Shown here: piece after piece, positions 46,001 through 52,784 of the stretch
How the letters are laid out: each line of letters starts with the position of its first letter
Position numbering within the stretch: the stretch's first letter is position 1
Origin: Flavobacteriales bacterium
Lineage (GTDB): Bacteria; Bacteroidota; Bacteroidia; Flavobacteriales_C; GCA-002722245
NCBI GenBank assembly: GCA_023251075.1
Contig: JAHEZM010000023.1
Coordinates: 1-55,047, forward strand
Length of the DNA stretch: 55,047 nucleotides
Reading direction: 5' to 3'
Notes under the pieces: model-generated
Database searches by the model: none
What the model saw: the letters and a program-made list of their open reading frames with translations, nothing else
Told to the model about the DNA's origin: nothing
Position numbers and translations under genes: made by a program

Positions 46001-46344
46001 CGACCTTCTCTTGTTTTAACCAAGATTCCAGAGAAATCAAAACCATCGAAATAAGTTGAAGCATACCAGTTGGCAATGCCCGGAGTTATTTCTTCCGGTT
46101 TGTTTAAGTAAGGAATAGCCTTAGTTACAGGAGTTTCGCACGCCGCTAAAGTAGCAGCAGTAACGCTAAATCCTAAATATTTAAGGAAATCACGGCGGTG
46201 AGTTTTGTTTTCGGCAACAGCCGTATCATTCAAGAACTCATCTACCGGAATGTGTTCAGCAAATTCTTTCTGACTTTGCTCTACGAAATGGGGAGCAGCC
46301 GTTAGCTCGTCTAGCCCTTTCCAGTATTTTTTAGTTTCAGTCAT
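43072..46344 (-). CDS. actB: Alternative complex III molybdopterin-like/iron-sulfur subunit ActB
   Basis: 1090 residues. A Tat-type signal is seen inside the N-terminus (THRRDFLKYLGFSVTAATLAACE), with a lipobox-like Cys. The first two thirds resemble a molybdopterin oxidoreductase fold but, as known for ActB, serve structurally without cofactor. The last third (about residue 820 on) is a ferredoxin-like domain with four 4Fe-4S/3Fe-4S motif groups: CTGCGACATACQ, CQHCNHAPCETVCP, CIGTRYCANNCPF and CSMCVQRI with CSEACASGAI. It carries electrons from ActC quinol sites to the ActA hemes. It is the largest subunit, 36 bases after actA. Confidence 0.95.
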   Translation of the reverse strand: MTETKKYWKGLDELTAAPHFVEQSQKEFAEHIPVDEFLNDTAVAENKTHRRDFLKYLGFSVTAATLAACETPVTKAIPYLNKPEEITPGIANWYASTYFDGFDFSGILVKTREGRPIHIKSNKNSSITGGGLNSRVNSSVLELYDAKRAKAPARNKGGKWDKGLNWSVVDGEISAKLATSSKIAVLTGTLMSPSSEKAIAEFIAKYPGAEHVVYDSISSAGILNANNLMFGKSAVPAYHFDKAKVIVSIGADFLANWLNANQYTADYAKGRKPEGEWMSKHFQFESKLSLTGSNADVRGTIKPSEQGVAAAFLLKELGGGNSVPAGLTDTAKKKLKKAAAELLAAGNGGSLVVAGSNDLNVQLVVNAINEKLKNYGTTVDINNPLNIRKGNDTDFAGLVNRMSAGSVDAIIIAGVNPVYSSPSKIAGKGDFKAALSKVKLKVYLGDRLDETGEVSDYILPDNHYLESWNDYNPTKGQYNIAQPVINKLFSTRQWQESILALSGNATSYADYVQANWTAMGLSTSQWYAAVESGVYSASALSTVVAEVVDTKKPEAPKAEKVEAAITAAAVVASSSVNIEDAIKTFKASKGFEVELYVKAGMGDGRHALNPWLHELPDPITKVTWDNYVTMNPQDALDLFSKAGGSKYEGLNELYLGEQYPAKVVEVTANGVTLTLPVYPLPGQAKGTIGIALGYGRSVTQGISREEWSGDLFDLNKKIGENAFQLITVQQDGSFIYNADVTIKATDKKYPLATTQTHHTMMGRKMVNETTWETYKKQGDKAKEEGGYNEQEYLKDSYGKKRKPEELDLWADHGIDLGHRWGMVVDLNTCTGCGACATACQSENNIPVVGKDEVRRSREMHWIRIDRYFSSTVADKKVTQLEQLSSIGEYHEAEVPDEEPQVVFQPLMCQHCNHAPCETVCPVAATTHSEEGLNQMAYNRCIGTRYCANNCPFKVRRFNWFQYDSLNLTQYPDFNKVNPAQDDLGRMVLNPDVVVRSRGVIEKCSMCVQRIQSGKLDAKKAGSPVQDGAIETACSEACASGAIKFGDLNDKNSYVHNASKDPRAYVMLEEVGVKPNIYYMTKVRNLDSKEA

Positions 46345-46380
46345 AGTTGCAACTATATATATGAACCTTTTATCTTATTA

Positions 46381-47691
46381 TTAATAGTGACATTTAGCAC
46401 ATTCCAACCCACCAATTTTGTCAACAGTGAATTTGAAGTCTTTTTTGTGTTTGTTTTCCGCTTTCGCGTCTTCGTGAATTTTTTTGTAGTAGTCGTTACC
46501 AGCGAATTGAACTTCTGTTTCACGGTGACAATCAACACACCATCCCATAGTTAATTCAGAGAACTGTTTAACTTCTTCCATTTCTTGTACTTCACCATGA
46601 CATTTCTGACAAGCTACTTTACCTACCTCAACGTGTTGAGAGTGGTTGAAGTAAACGAAGTCTGGAAGATTGTGAACACGTACCCACTCAATAGCAGTAT
46701 CGTTTCTCATTTTTCCATCTTTAGTCATGTATTTAGCAGAATCAGGATTCCAGCCTACATATTGATACAATTTCGCGATTTCAGTTTTTCCGCTTCTGCT
46801 TCCTTCATCAATTGCTTTGTGGCAATTCATACAAACGTTAGCCGAGGGAATACCAGAAGTTTTACTTGTTCTGGCAGAAGAGTGACAGTATTTACAATCA
46901 ATTTCATTTTTACCTGCATGTAAATCGTGAGGGAAAGCGATAGGTTGTTTTGGAGTATAGTTTTGATAGATACCAATTCCTGCTAAGGCATCCCAGCCAA
47001 TTTTACCAAGAGTTAAGAAAACTACAAAACCAATAATACTTGCTAATTTTTTGTGGGTAGTAATCCAGTGGCCCATTGCATCCCACATAGATTTAGGTTC
47101 GTCAGCTTCTTCACCTGCTTTAGTTTTGATTACATTTTTCATTGAGCGGTTAACGCCAGTGAAAATGATAATTACGAGAGCAGAAACAGCAATAATGATT
47201 AATAATAACCAAAGATCAGAACCTTCTTCAGTATTTGTCGAATCTTTTCCTGGAACCTTATCATTTCCTCCTGATGGTGGGGGTGGTGTACTAGGTCCAA
47301 CACGTAAGAAGTTAACAATCTCCCCTAATTCAGCATCAGATAGATTACCGAAGGTACTCATTGGAGTACCATACTTTGCAAAAACGGCATTACCGTAGGC
47401 ATCACCTGATGCTCTAAGTTTAGCGTTATCTTTAATCCAAGCCTTTAGCCAAGAATCAACATCACCGTAACTGCCTGGAGCAATACGATCGACAGCACCT
47501 TTCAATGCCGGTCCGGTACCAGGTTTTTCCCAACTATGACAAGTTGCGCAATTCTTTTTGAATAATTTTTCTCCTGCTGCAGCATCCTGCGCAGCTACAT
47601 TGGTAGACACAAATAATAGAGTGAAAGCCAATAATTTAAGGAGGGAAGAGATGGATGAGATTTGTCTCATTGTTCTTTTATATAAGTTCAT
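46381..47691 (-). CDS. actA: Alternative complex III multiheme cytochrome c ActA with N-terminal monoheme domain
   Basis: 436 residues. A signal peptide precedes an N-terminal class I cytochrome c domain with CATCHSW. A membrane anchor (LWLLLIIIAVSALVIIIFTG, around residue 165) and a second helix near residue 215 follow, then a C-terminal multiheme domain. That domain has five CxxCH motifs: CKYCH, CMNCH, CQKCH, CVDCH and CAKCH. Six heme sites in total. The pentaheme part is the electron wire of complex III; the extra monoheme could be the outlet to the oxidase. Two starts are possible (47691 or the Met eight residues in); both leave a signal peptide. First gene of the act-cox operon. Confidence 0.92.
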   Translation of the reverse strand: MNLYKRTMRQISSISSLLKLLAFTLLFVSTNVAAQDAAAGEKLFKKNCATCHSWEKPGTGPALKGAVDRIAPGSYGDVDSWLKAWIKDNAKLRASGDAYGNAVFAKYGTPMSTFGNLSDAELGEIVNFLRVGPSTPPPPSGGNDKVPGKDSTNTEEGSDLWLLLIIIAVSALVIIIFTGVNRSMKNVIKTKAGEEADEPKSMWDAMGHWITTHKKLASIIGFVVFLTLGKIGWDALAGIGIYQNYTPKQPIAFPHDLHAGKNEIDCKYCHSSARTSKTSGIPSANVCMNCHKAIDEGSRSGKTEIAKLYQYVGWNPDSAKYMTKDGKMRNDTAIEWVRVHNLPDFVYFNHSQHVEVGKVACQKCHGEVQEMEEVKQFSELTMGWCVDCHRETEVQFAGNDYYKKIHEDAKAENKHKKDFKFTVDKIGGLECAKCHY

Positions 47692-47735
47692 TTGATCCTC
47701 TGACCTATTTAAAACTGAGCCATTTTAGCTCTGGG

Positions 47736-47743
47736 CAAATTTA
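47736..47743 (-). promoter_or_regulatory. Candidate -7 box (TAAATTTG) of the act-cox operon
   Basis: Read on the minus strand, TAAATTTG matches TAnnTTTG exactly. It lies about 45 bases before the actA ATG, giving a leader of about 37 bases. A TTG on the same strand at 47770-47768 is a possible -33 element, but the spacer of 24 bases is longer than usual. Confidence 0.5.
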
Positions 47744-48018
47744 TAATATTCCGCATTTTTCGCATTGCAATTCTATGACAATTCATCAGCCCGACACTAA
47801 TTTAAAATGATTCTAAATAAGGAATAATTGTTTTGTGGTATCTTAACATGCTGTAAAACATCAATTTCTGATTTTTTAAAATGATATACGTTTCCCTTTT
47901 TGAAATTTAATTTTTGTTAATTTTTTTTTGAAATAAAGATCAAAAAGACCTCAAAACCGCAATAAGTGATCAAAAAGGTACAATTATGGTCGTCTATTTT
48001 TTTAGTGAGTAATTATTG

Positions 48019-48026
48019 TAATTTTG
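48019..48026 (+). promoter_or_regulatory. Candidate -7 box (TAATTTTG) of the SPOR-domain gene
   Basis: TAATTTTG matches TAnnTTTG and is preceded by a T-run at -33 distance (47997-48003). It overlaps a TTG that would be an upstream start codon, so it argues for the ATG at 48042 as the real start, about 9 bases after the expected transcription start. Confidence 0.5.
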
Positions 48027-48041
48027 AAACAAGAAAAGAAT

Positions 48042-48494
48042 ATGAGAAAATACATTTTATACAGTTTATTATTGATTTCAGGTTTTTTACAAGCGCAAGA
48101 TAGCTTGCCGGTGAAATCAAGCAGAAAACATATTGAAGAAGGTACCATTAATATCTATGGAGATTCAGCCATTGGCAAAGCCGTTAAAACGCATATATCA
48201 TTGAATAAAAAACGTTGTCCGAATTTAGTAAAAGGTTATCGTGTACAAATACATTCCTCTTCCGGTGCGGGTAGCAGAGAGAAAGCCTCTGCCGATAAAA
48301 TAAAATTCCTTTCTTTATTTCCAGATATTACCACACACAGTATTTGGGATCAGCCTAATAATAAAGTAAGAGTGGGAGATTGCAGAACAAAATTTGAAGC
48401 CGAACAGCTTAAAAAATTAATCATGGTAAATTTCCCCAACAGTTTTGTAGTACCCGATTATATAGAAACTTACTACATCAAAGACTGTGATTAA
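48042..48494 (+). CDS. SPOR-domain-containing exported protein
   Basis: 150 residues from ATG 48042; the TTG at 48024 lies inside the -7 box and is rejected. Residues 1-18 form a signal peptide (ending LQAQ). After a short linker (about residues 20-60) comes a SPOR domain: KGYRVQIHSSSGAGSREKA, then DQPNNKVRVGDCRTKFEAEQLKKLI and NSFVVPDYI. SPOR domains bind denuded peptidoglycan strands, often at division sites. Without other domains it is probably a small periplasmic peptidoglycan-binding factor. It lies 5 bases before the glycosyltransferase gene at 48500 and may lead that cassette. Confidence 0.88.
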   Translation: MRKYILYSLLLISGFLQAQDSLPVKSSRKHIEEGTINIYGDSAIGKAVKTHISLNKKRCPNLVKGYRVQIHSSSGAGSREKASADKIKFLSLFPDITTHSIWDQPNNKVRVGDCRTKFEAEQLKKLIMVNFPNSFVVPDYIETYYIKDCD

Positions 48495-48499
48495 TCAAA

Positions 48500-49411
48500 A
48501 TGAATATACCTGTTCTACTCATCACTTTTAACCGTCCGGAAGAATTCAGTCAGGTACTTTCCATTACCCTTCAACAAAATCCATCCACTTTATACATCGC
48601 TGTAGATGGTGCTCGTACAGGCAATCAGGAAGACCTTTCTGCTCAAAATAAAATTTCAGAAATTATAAAAAACATCCCTCCTACTCTAGCACTCAAAACA
48701 AAAATAAGAAGTGAAAATGTGGGGTGTAAAACCAATGTAAGTGAAGCTATATCATGGTTTTTTGAAAATGAAGAGAGAGGAATTATTTTAGAAGACGATT
48801 GCATTCCACAAGCAAGTTTTTTCCCTTTTTGCGAAGAACTGCTGGAAAGATATAAAGACAATGAAACTGTAATGCACATTGCCGGATCGAATTATCATTA
48901 TGGTAAAGAGTATGGTAATAAAAGTTACTATTTTTCTAAATACAATACCGTTTGGGGATGGGCTTCGTGGAGGCGTGCATGGAAAAACTGCGATATGGCA
49001 ATGAAAGGCATTAATGAGTTTTTCAATGATGCTAAAACAGATTCGTATTTTCTAAACCAAGAAGAAAAAAAGTTCTGGCACAAACTCATGCTTCAATGTC
49101 GCGATCAAAACATTAGCACTTTCGATTATCAATGGTTGTTCTCTTGCTGGAAAAAAGGAGGAATGGCCATTCATCCCAATAAAAACCTGGTGAGCAATGT
49201 GGGTATAGGAAATAAGGCTACGAATACATTTTCTATGTCGGATGCGATAAAAAACAGAAAAGTGGAAGAAATGAAATTTCCTTTGCAACATCCAACTAAT
49301 ATTGAAAAAAATAAGAAAGCAGACGCTGCATTATTCTACACTGTTCATCATCCGGGTTATGGTAAAAAAGAAAAAATATTTACCTTCTTGAAGAAACTAT
49401 ATTACGCTTAG
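48500..49411 (+). CDS. GT-A fold glycosyltransferase of the GT/NTase cassette
   Basis: 303 residues. It begins PVLLITFNRPEEFSQVLS, the first strand and helix of a GT-A (family 2-like) fold. VDGAR follows, and the metal-binding motif is ILEDDCIP with E98-D99-D100. Later SKYNTVWGWASWRRAW is the acceptor-side block seen in a group of hexosyltransferases with this entry. No membrane helix or signal is present, so it acts in the cytoplasm on a nucleotide-sugar. The donor cannot be inferred. It starts 5 bases after the SPOR gene and is followed 1 base later by the first nucleotidyltransferase-fold gene. Confidence 0.85.
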   Translation: MNIPVLLITFNRPEEFSQVLSITLQQNPSTLYIAVDGARTGNQEDLSAQNKISEIIKNIPPTLALKTKIRSENVGCKTNVSEAISWFFENEERGIILEDDCIPQASFFPFCEELLERYKDNETVMHIAGSNYHYGKEYGNKSYYFSKYNTVWGWASWRRAWKNCDMAMKGINEFFNDAKTDSYFLNQEEKKFWHKLMLQCRDQNISTFDYQWLFSCWKKGGMAIHPNKNLVSNVGIGNKATNTFSMSDAIKNRKVEEMKFPLQHPTNIEKNKKADAALFYTVHHPGYGKKEKIFTFLKKLYYA

Positions 49412-49412
49412 G

Positions 49413-50519
49413 ATGCAGAAAAATTTAATTAAAATATTTTCGAAAGTAAGCGAGTTTTTATTCAATGGAAATTCGAATAACAGTAAATATTATTTTCTGC
49501 CGATTGATGCTTTTTTGTGCTATCATTTCAATGAAGCTGAATTAAAGATCACCCAAACATTTTACGAAAAAAATTCATTGAATGGGGTTAAAGAGTTTTA
49601 CGAATTTCTAAATATTTTAAAACAGAAAATTGGTGAAGTAAAAACAAACCACGAAGTACAAAGTATTAGTATTAATACAGCAAACGATAAAAGTGAAATT
49701 ATTCATCGTTTAACATCCATAACACACAAAAACAAACTCCATATTTCTTGCAGTATTTTATTGCACGGAAGTTACGCTGATAGAACTACAACAGCAGCCT
49801 CTGATATAGACGATGTTGTTTTCATCAAAAACAAAGTATTAGAATCGTTAGAAAGTTTTGAGAATTGCAAAAAGGGTTTGATGCAATTGAATCATTTTTA
49901 TCAAAAAACCGATTTCACTCAACATCACGGGCATTGGATTTTTGATTTCTACCAGGTGAAAAACTATTCCAATGAAATAATGCCAATCGCTGTGCTTAAA
50001 AATGCTATTTCTATTGGTAATAAAAGTGAAATTAATATTCAATTAGGCACTGAAAAAAAAGATGCTGTAAAAAATATTTTACAACAAATTCTATTGGAAA
50101 TAGAAACAGAAAAAAATAAATTGCTGCAAGGAAAAATAAACTTCTATGATTTAAAAAATTTTATTTCGGGAGTGAGTTTAATTATTCCACTAATCTTTCA
50201 ATATAAAGGAGAAGAAATCGATAAAAAAGAGGCTATTAAAAATGCAAATAAAATATACAGTGATGAGGCTTTAAACTTCATCATTAATATATCCTCACTT
50301 CGCGAAAAATGGAATGAGTTGCCTGAATACAAAAAATATAAAATGAAGTATAAACTCTTGTCTTACTTCATTAAAAACAGATTAGGATTAGAATATCTTG
50401 CCAAAAGAGAAAAGGGACATCTCACCATTGAGAATTTCTCTGCCGATAAAAATATTTTTATTGCAACCCTTAACGCTTTTCATAACCAAACTTTATTGCA
50501 GCTAAACAATGAAAAGTGA
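49413..50519 (+). CDS. Nucleotidyltransferase-fold protein 1 of the cassette
   Basis: 368 residues. The core motif LLHGSYADRTTTAASDIDD contains G119-S120 and the metal-binding D131-x-D133 of the minimal nucleotidyltransferase (Pol beta/MNT-like) fold, with DDVVFI as the following strand. A possible third acidic residue is in HWIFDFYQ. About 110 residues precede the core, and a long helical C-terminus (residues about 220-368) follows, both unrecognised. Such proteins add NMP or similar groups to proteins, RNA, antibiotics or sugar phosphates. Here the setting among glycosyltransferases suggests a glycan or its precursor. It lies 1 base after the GT-A gene and overlaps the next gene by 11 bases. 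Confidence 0.7.
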   Translation: MQKNLIKIFSKVSEFLFNGNSNNSKYYFLPIDAFLCYHFNEAELKITQTFYEKNSLNGVKEFYEFLNILKQKIGEVKTNHEVQSISINTANDKSEIIHRLTSITHKNKLHISCSILLHGSYADRTTTAASDIDDVVFIKNKVLESLESFENCKKGLMQLNHFYQKTDFTQHHGHWIFDFYQVKNYSNEIMPIAVLKNAISIGNKSEINIQLGTEKKDAVKNILQQILLEIETEKNKLLQGKINFYDLKNFISGVSLIIPLIFQYKGEEIDKKEAIKNANKIYSDEALNFIINISSLREKWNELPEYKKYKMKYKLLSYFIKNRLGLEYLAKREKGHLTIENFSADKNIFIATLNAFHNQTLLQLNNEK

Positions 50520-51471
50520 AATCATAGATGATATTAATCGAAGCCTTACTAAAAGCGATTACGATTCGTTTTTAGTAAGTGTGGTAGAGAAATTTGGCAA
50601 ATATGACGAATGCCTTGGCATAGGAAAATTCGGCACCATTAATTCACCCGGAATATCAGATATAGACTTACTTTTTGTATTAAATGATGATCAGGAAAAC
50701 AACCTAGATGCGCTTATTAAAAGCTACGAAGAAGATTTAACAAAAATTCCTCACCACGGTTACCTAATGTGGCATGAAGCGATATTCATTTTACAAAAAG
50801 AATTGCAGTATTTAGATCTTTTTCATTCTGTTTCGAATTTAGAATTCATTTACAAAAAAACTGATTTGTTTAAACACGATTTAAAGGTAGATGAAGTAAG
50901 AACACTAATATGGAATAGTTATTTTTTACAAGCATATTTAGAAACAGAAAAAAGTAAAAAAGTAAGCTTGCGTTATTTGCTTTTAATTCTCAAAAACATA
51001 AGCTATTCTTTAAAATTTAATCATCATATTCAAGCGGCTTCCTTTCTCAACCAAGTAGAAAATATTCGCGCAAAATGTTTAACTAACTCCATTGACAATT
51101 CTTTAAAATTAGAACTAAATAACTTGTTTAATGAAGGGATGCAACTAATCAGAGAAATTGAAAACAAGCAAAAGGAAAATTCATTTTCCTTAAGCATTAT
51201 TAAACAAGAGCATTCATTTTATATCCCCTTCCCGTCAGTGCATTTTTTTCAATTCAGAAATTATAAAATTTTTCTTTTGCCCTCTGTTTATTTTACACTT
51301 AGAAAATCATTAGTAGATAAAAATAAAGCGGAACGAAATCATGCATTCAACCATTATAAAAGTTTACTTTATTCCTTTCTTAAAAACAGTAAGTTCTCTT
51401 ACGAAAACATATTACGAAGAACTTCTTCCGCAGCAATTTTAGACCAGACGAGGATAGAAATAGAAAAATAA
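50509..51471 (+). CDS. Nucleotidyltransferase-fold protein 2 of the cassette
   Basis: 320 residues. IGKFGTINSPGISDIDLLFVL near the N-terminus carries the nucleotidyltransferase signature: G42-T43 in place of the usual Gly-Ser and D51-x-D53. A long region follows with no recognised domain; it is largely helical with a Phe/Tyr-rich end (FYIPFPSVHFFQFRNYKIF). It differs strongly from the neighbouring protein 1 outside the core motif, so it is not a simple duplication. It overlaps protein 1 by 11 bases in another frame, indicating translational coupling and probably a shared complex or pathway. The exact reaction is unknown. Confidence 0.65.
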   Translation: MKSEIIDDINRSLTKSDYDSFLVSVVEKFGKYDECLGIGKFGTINSPGISDIDLLFVLNDDQENNLDALIKSYEEDLTKIPHHGYLMWHEAIFILQKELQYLDLFHSVSNLEFIYKKTDLFKHDLKVDEVRTLIWNSYFLQAYLETEKSKKVSLRYLLLILKNISYSLKFNHHIQAASFLNQVENIRAKCLTNSIDNSLKLELNNLFNEGMQLIREIENKQKENSFSLSIIKQEHSFYIPFPSVHFFQFRNYKIFLLPSVYFTLRKSLVDKNKAERNHAFNHYKSLLYSFLKNSKFSYENILRRTSSAAILDQTRIEIEK

Positions 51472-51572
51472 TAAGAAACAAAATATTCCTAGTTTATACT
51501 CTCCTCATTTGTTAACTTTACACGAAATGTTTGAGAAAGAAGGAGTTAAATTGTACAAACCATTACTTAGAA

Positions 51573-52784
51573 ATGCCCAATATTAGCATATTACAAATTA
51601 ATTACGCAGACTTTGGTGGTGGTGCAGAGCAGTTGTCGGTAGATCTAACCCAAAAAACTCCCAATTCAAATTTACTCGTTGGCCACAAATTTACCACACT
51701 TCCTTTTGTGATTGAATTACCTAAATCAAAAAGGATTAGATTTTTAAACTTAGCCGATAAGATTGCCAGAAAATTAAAACTGGTAAAAACAGATATAAAA
51801 CGACAATTATTCTACGGTGAAGAGTTTAATTACACCATGAATAATTTACAGGATTTACAAAAATATAGAAATGCAAAAATTATTCATTTGCATAACATTC
51901 ATGGGGGGTATTTCGATTTAAAAGCATTACCTGAAATAGCAAAAGATAAAAAAATAGTATGGACATTACATGATATGTGGGCGATTACAGGAGGTGAATC
52001 ACACGTATTTGAGAATGAAAATTACAAAAAAGGAAAGGGAAAAACCCCTTATATCAATATGCCTCCTATTAATAACCCTTCCATCGACAGGAGAAATCAT
52101 TACATTCAAAAAAAAAGAAAAATACTTTCTGAAATAAAAGATCAAATTCATTTGGTTTGTCCTTCAGAATGGTTGGTAACAAAAGTTCGTAACTCCTTTG
52201 TTGCCGCAGATTTACCTCATATTTCAGTAATTCATAATGGAGTAGATACTAGTATTTTTGTGAATGAAGATTCACGCCAATGGAAAAAACCACGTGTATT
52301 GGTATTTAATTTTCCAGATAATAATGCCATTAAAGGGATCGATTTATTTTGGAATATTTATCCTGAAATCACTAATAATATTGATTTAATAATCGTTGGG
52401 GAAAAACCTGAAGGAGTTAAATATTTTCTTCAGTTGGATAAAATCAATGATAGAAAAGGTTTAAATCACCTATACAATTCGGTAGATTGTTTGGTATTTC
52501 CCTCCTTAGCAGAAAACTTTCCGTTGACTACTTTAGAGGCGATGGCGTCAGGATTATGTGTAGTTTGCTCTGATGTTTGTGGAATTCCTGAACAAGTAAA
52601 ACCCGAATTTGGGAAGCTATTTCATTCGGGAAATGCATCACATCTATTAGACAAATTAAAAGAAGTAATTGCCGACTTAGAAAATGCGCGAAGGCTAGGA
52701 GAACTAGCCTCTGCGCATGTTAAAGAAAATTTTGATTTGAAGATAATGGTAGAGAATTACCAAAAACTTTACGAAAGCATTTAA
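51573..52784 (+). CDS. GT4-family (GT-B fold) glycosyltransferase of the cassette
   Basis: 403 residues from ATG 51573 ([21 protein letters not shown], the standard GT-B opening). A TTG at 51531 adds 14 non-homologous residues and is rejected. [10 protein letters not shown] and [12 protein letters not shown] follow in the N-terminal domain. The C-terminal donor domain has [11 protein letters not shown] and the family E-x7-E motif ENFPLTTLE within [20 protein letters not shown]. It transfers a sugar from a nucleotide-sugar with retention. A weak TAACTTTA -7 box is at 51513-51520, about 100 bases after the second NTase gene, so it may have its own promoter. Its 3' end overlaps the convergent infB by 4 bases. 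Confidence 0.88.
   Translation: MPNISILQINYADFGGGAEQLSVDLTQKTPNSNLLVGHKFTTLPFVIELPKSKRIRFLNLADKIARKLKLVKTDIKRQLFYGEEFNYTMNNLQDLQKYRNAKIIHLHNIHGGYFDLKALPEIAKDKKIVWTLHDMWAITGGESHVFENENYKKGKGKTPYINMPPINNPSIDRRNHYIQKKRKILSEIKDQIHLVCPSEWLVTKVRNSFVAADLPHISVIHNGVDTSIFVNEDSRQWKKPRVLVFNFPDNNAIKGIDLFWNIYPEITNNIDLIIVGEKPEGVKYFLQLDKINDRKGLNHLYNSVDCLVFPSLAENFPLTTLEAMASGLCVVCSDVCGIPEQVKPEFGKLFHSGNASHLLDKLKEVIADLENARRLGELASAHVKENFDLKIMVENYQKLYESI

Larger units (their letters stand above)
47692..48041. promoter_or_regulatory. Divergent regulatory region between actA and the SPOR-domain gene
   Basis: About 350 bases without coding potential. It holds two good -7 boxes facing outward (listed separately) and three copies of TCAAAAAG: one inverted at 47896-47903 and two direct at 47940-47947 and 47970-47977. 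The direct copies start 30 bases apart, about three helical turns; both are preceded by GA (GATCAAAAAG). This could be a regulator-binding array controlling the respiratory operon, the SPOR gene or both. Confidence 0.45.

Noticed and set aside
49413-51471. The two NTase-fold genes as a recent duplication
   Set aside because: Apart from the short core motif the two proteins do not align, their lengths differ, and the motif is at different positions (about residue 120 versus 42).
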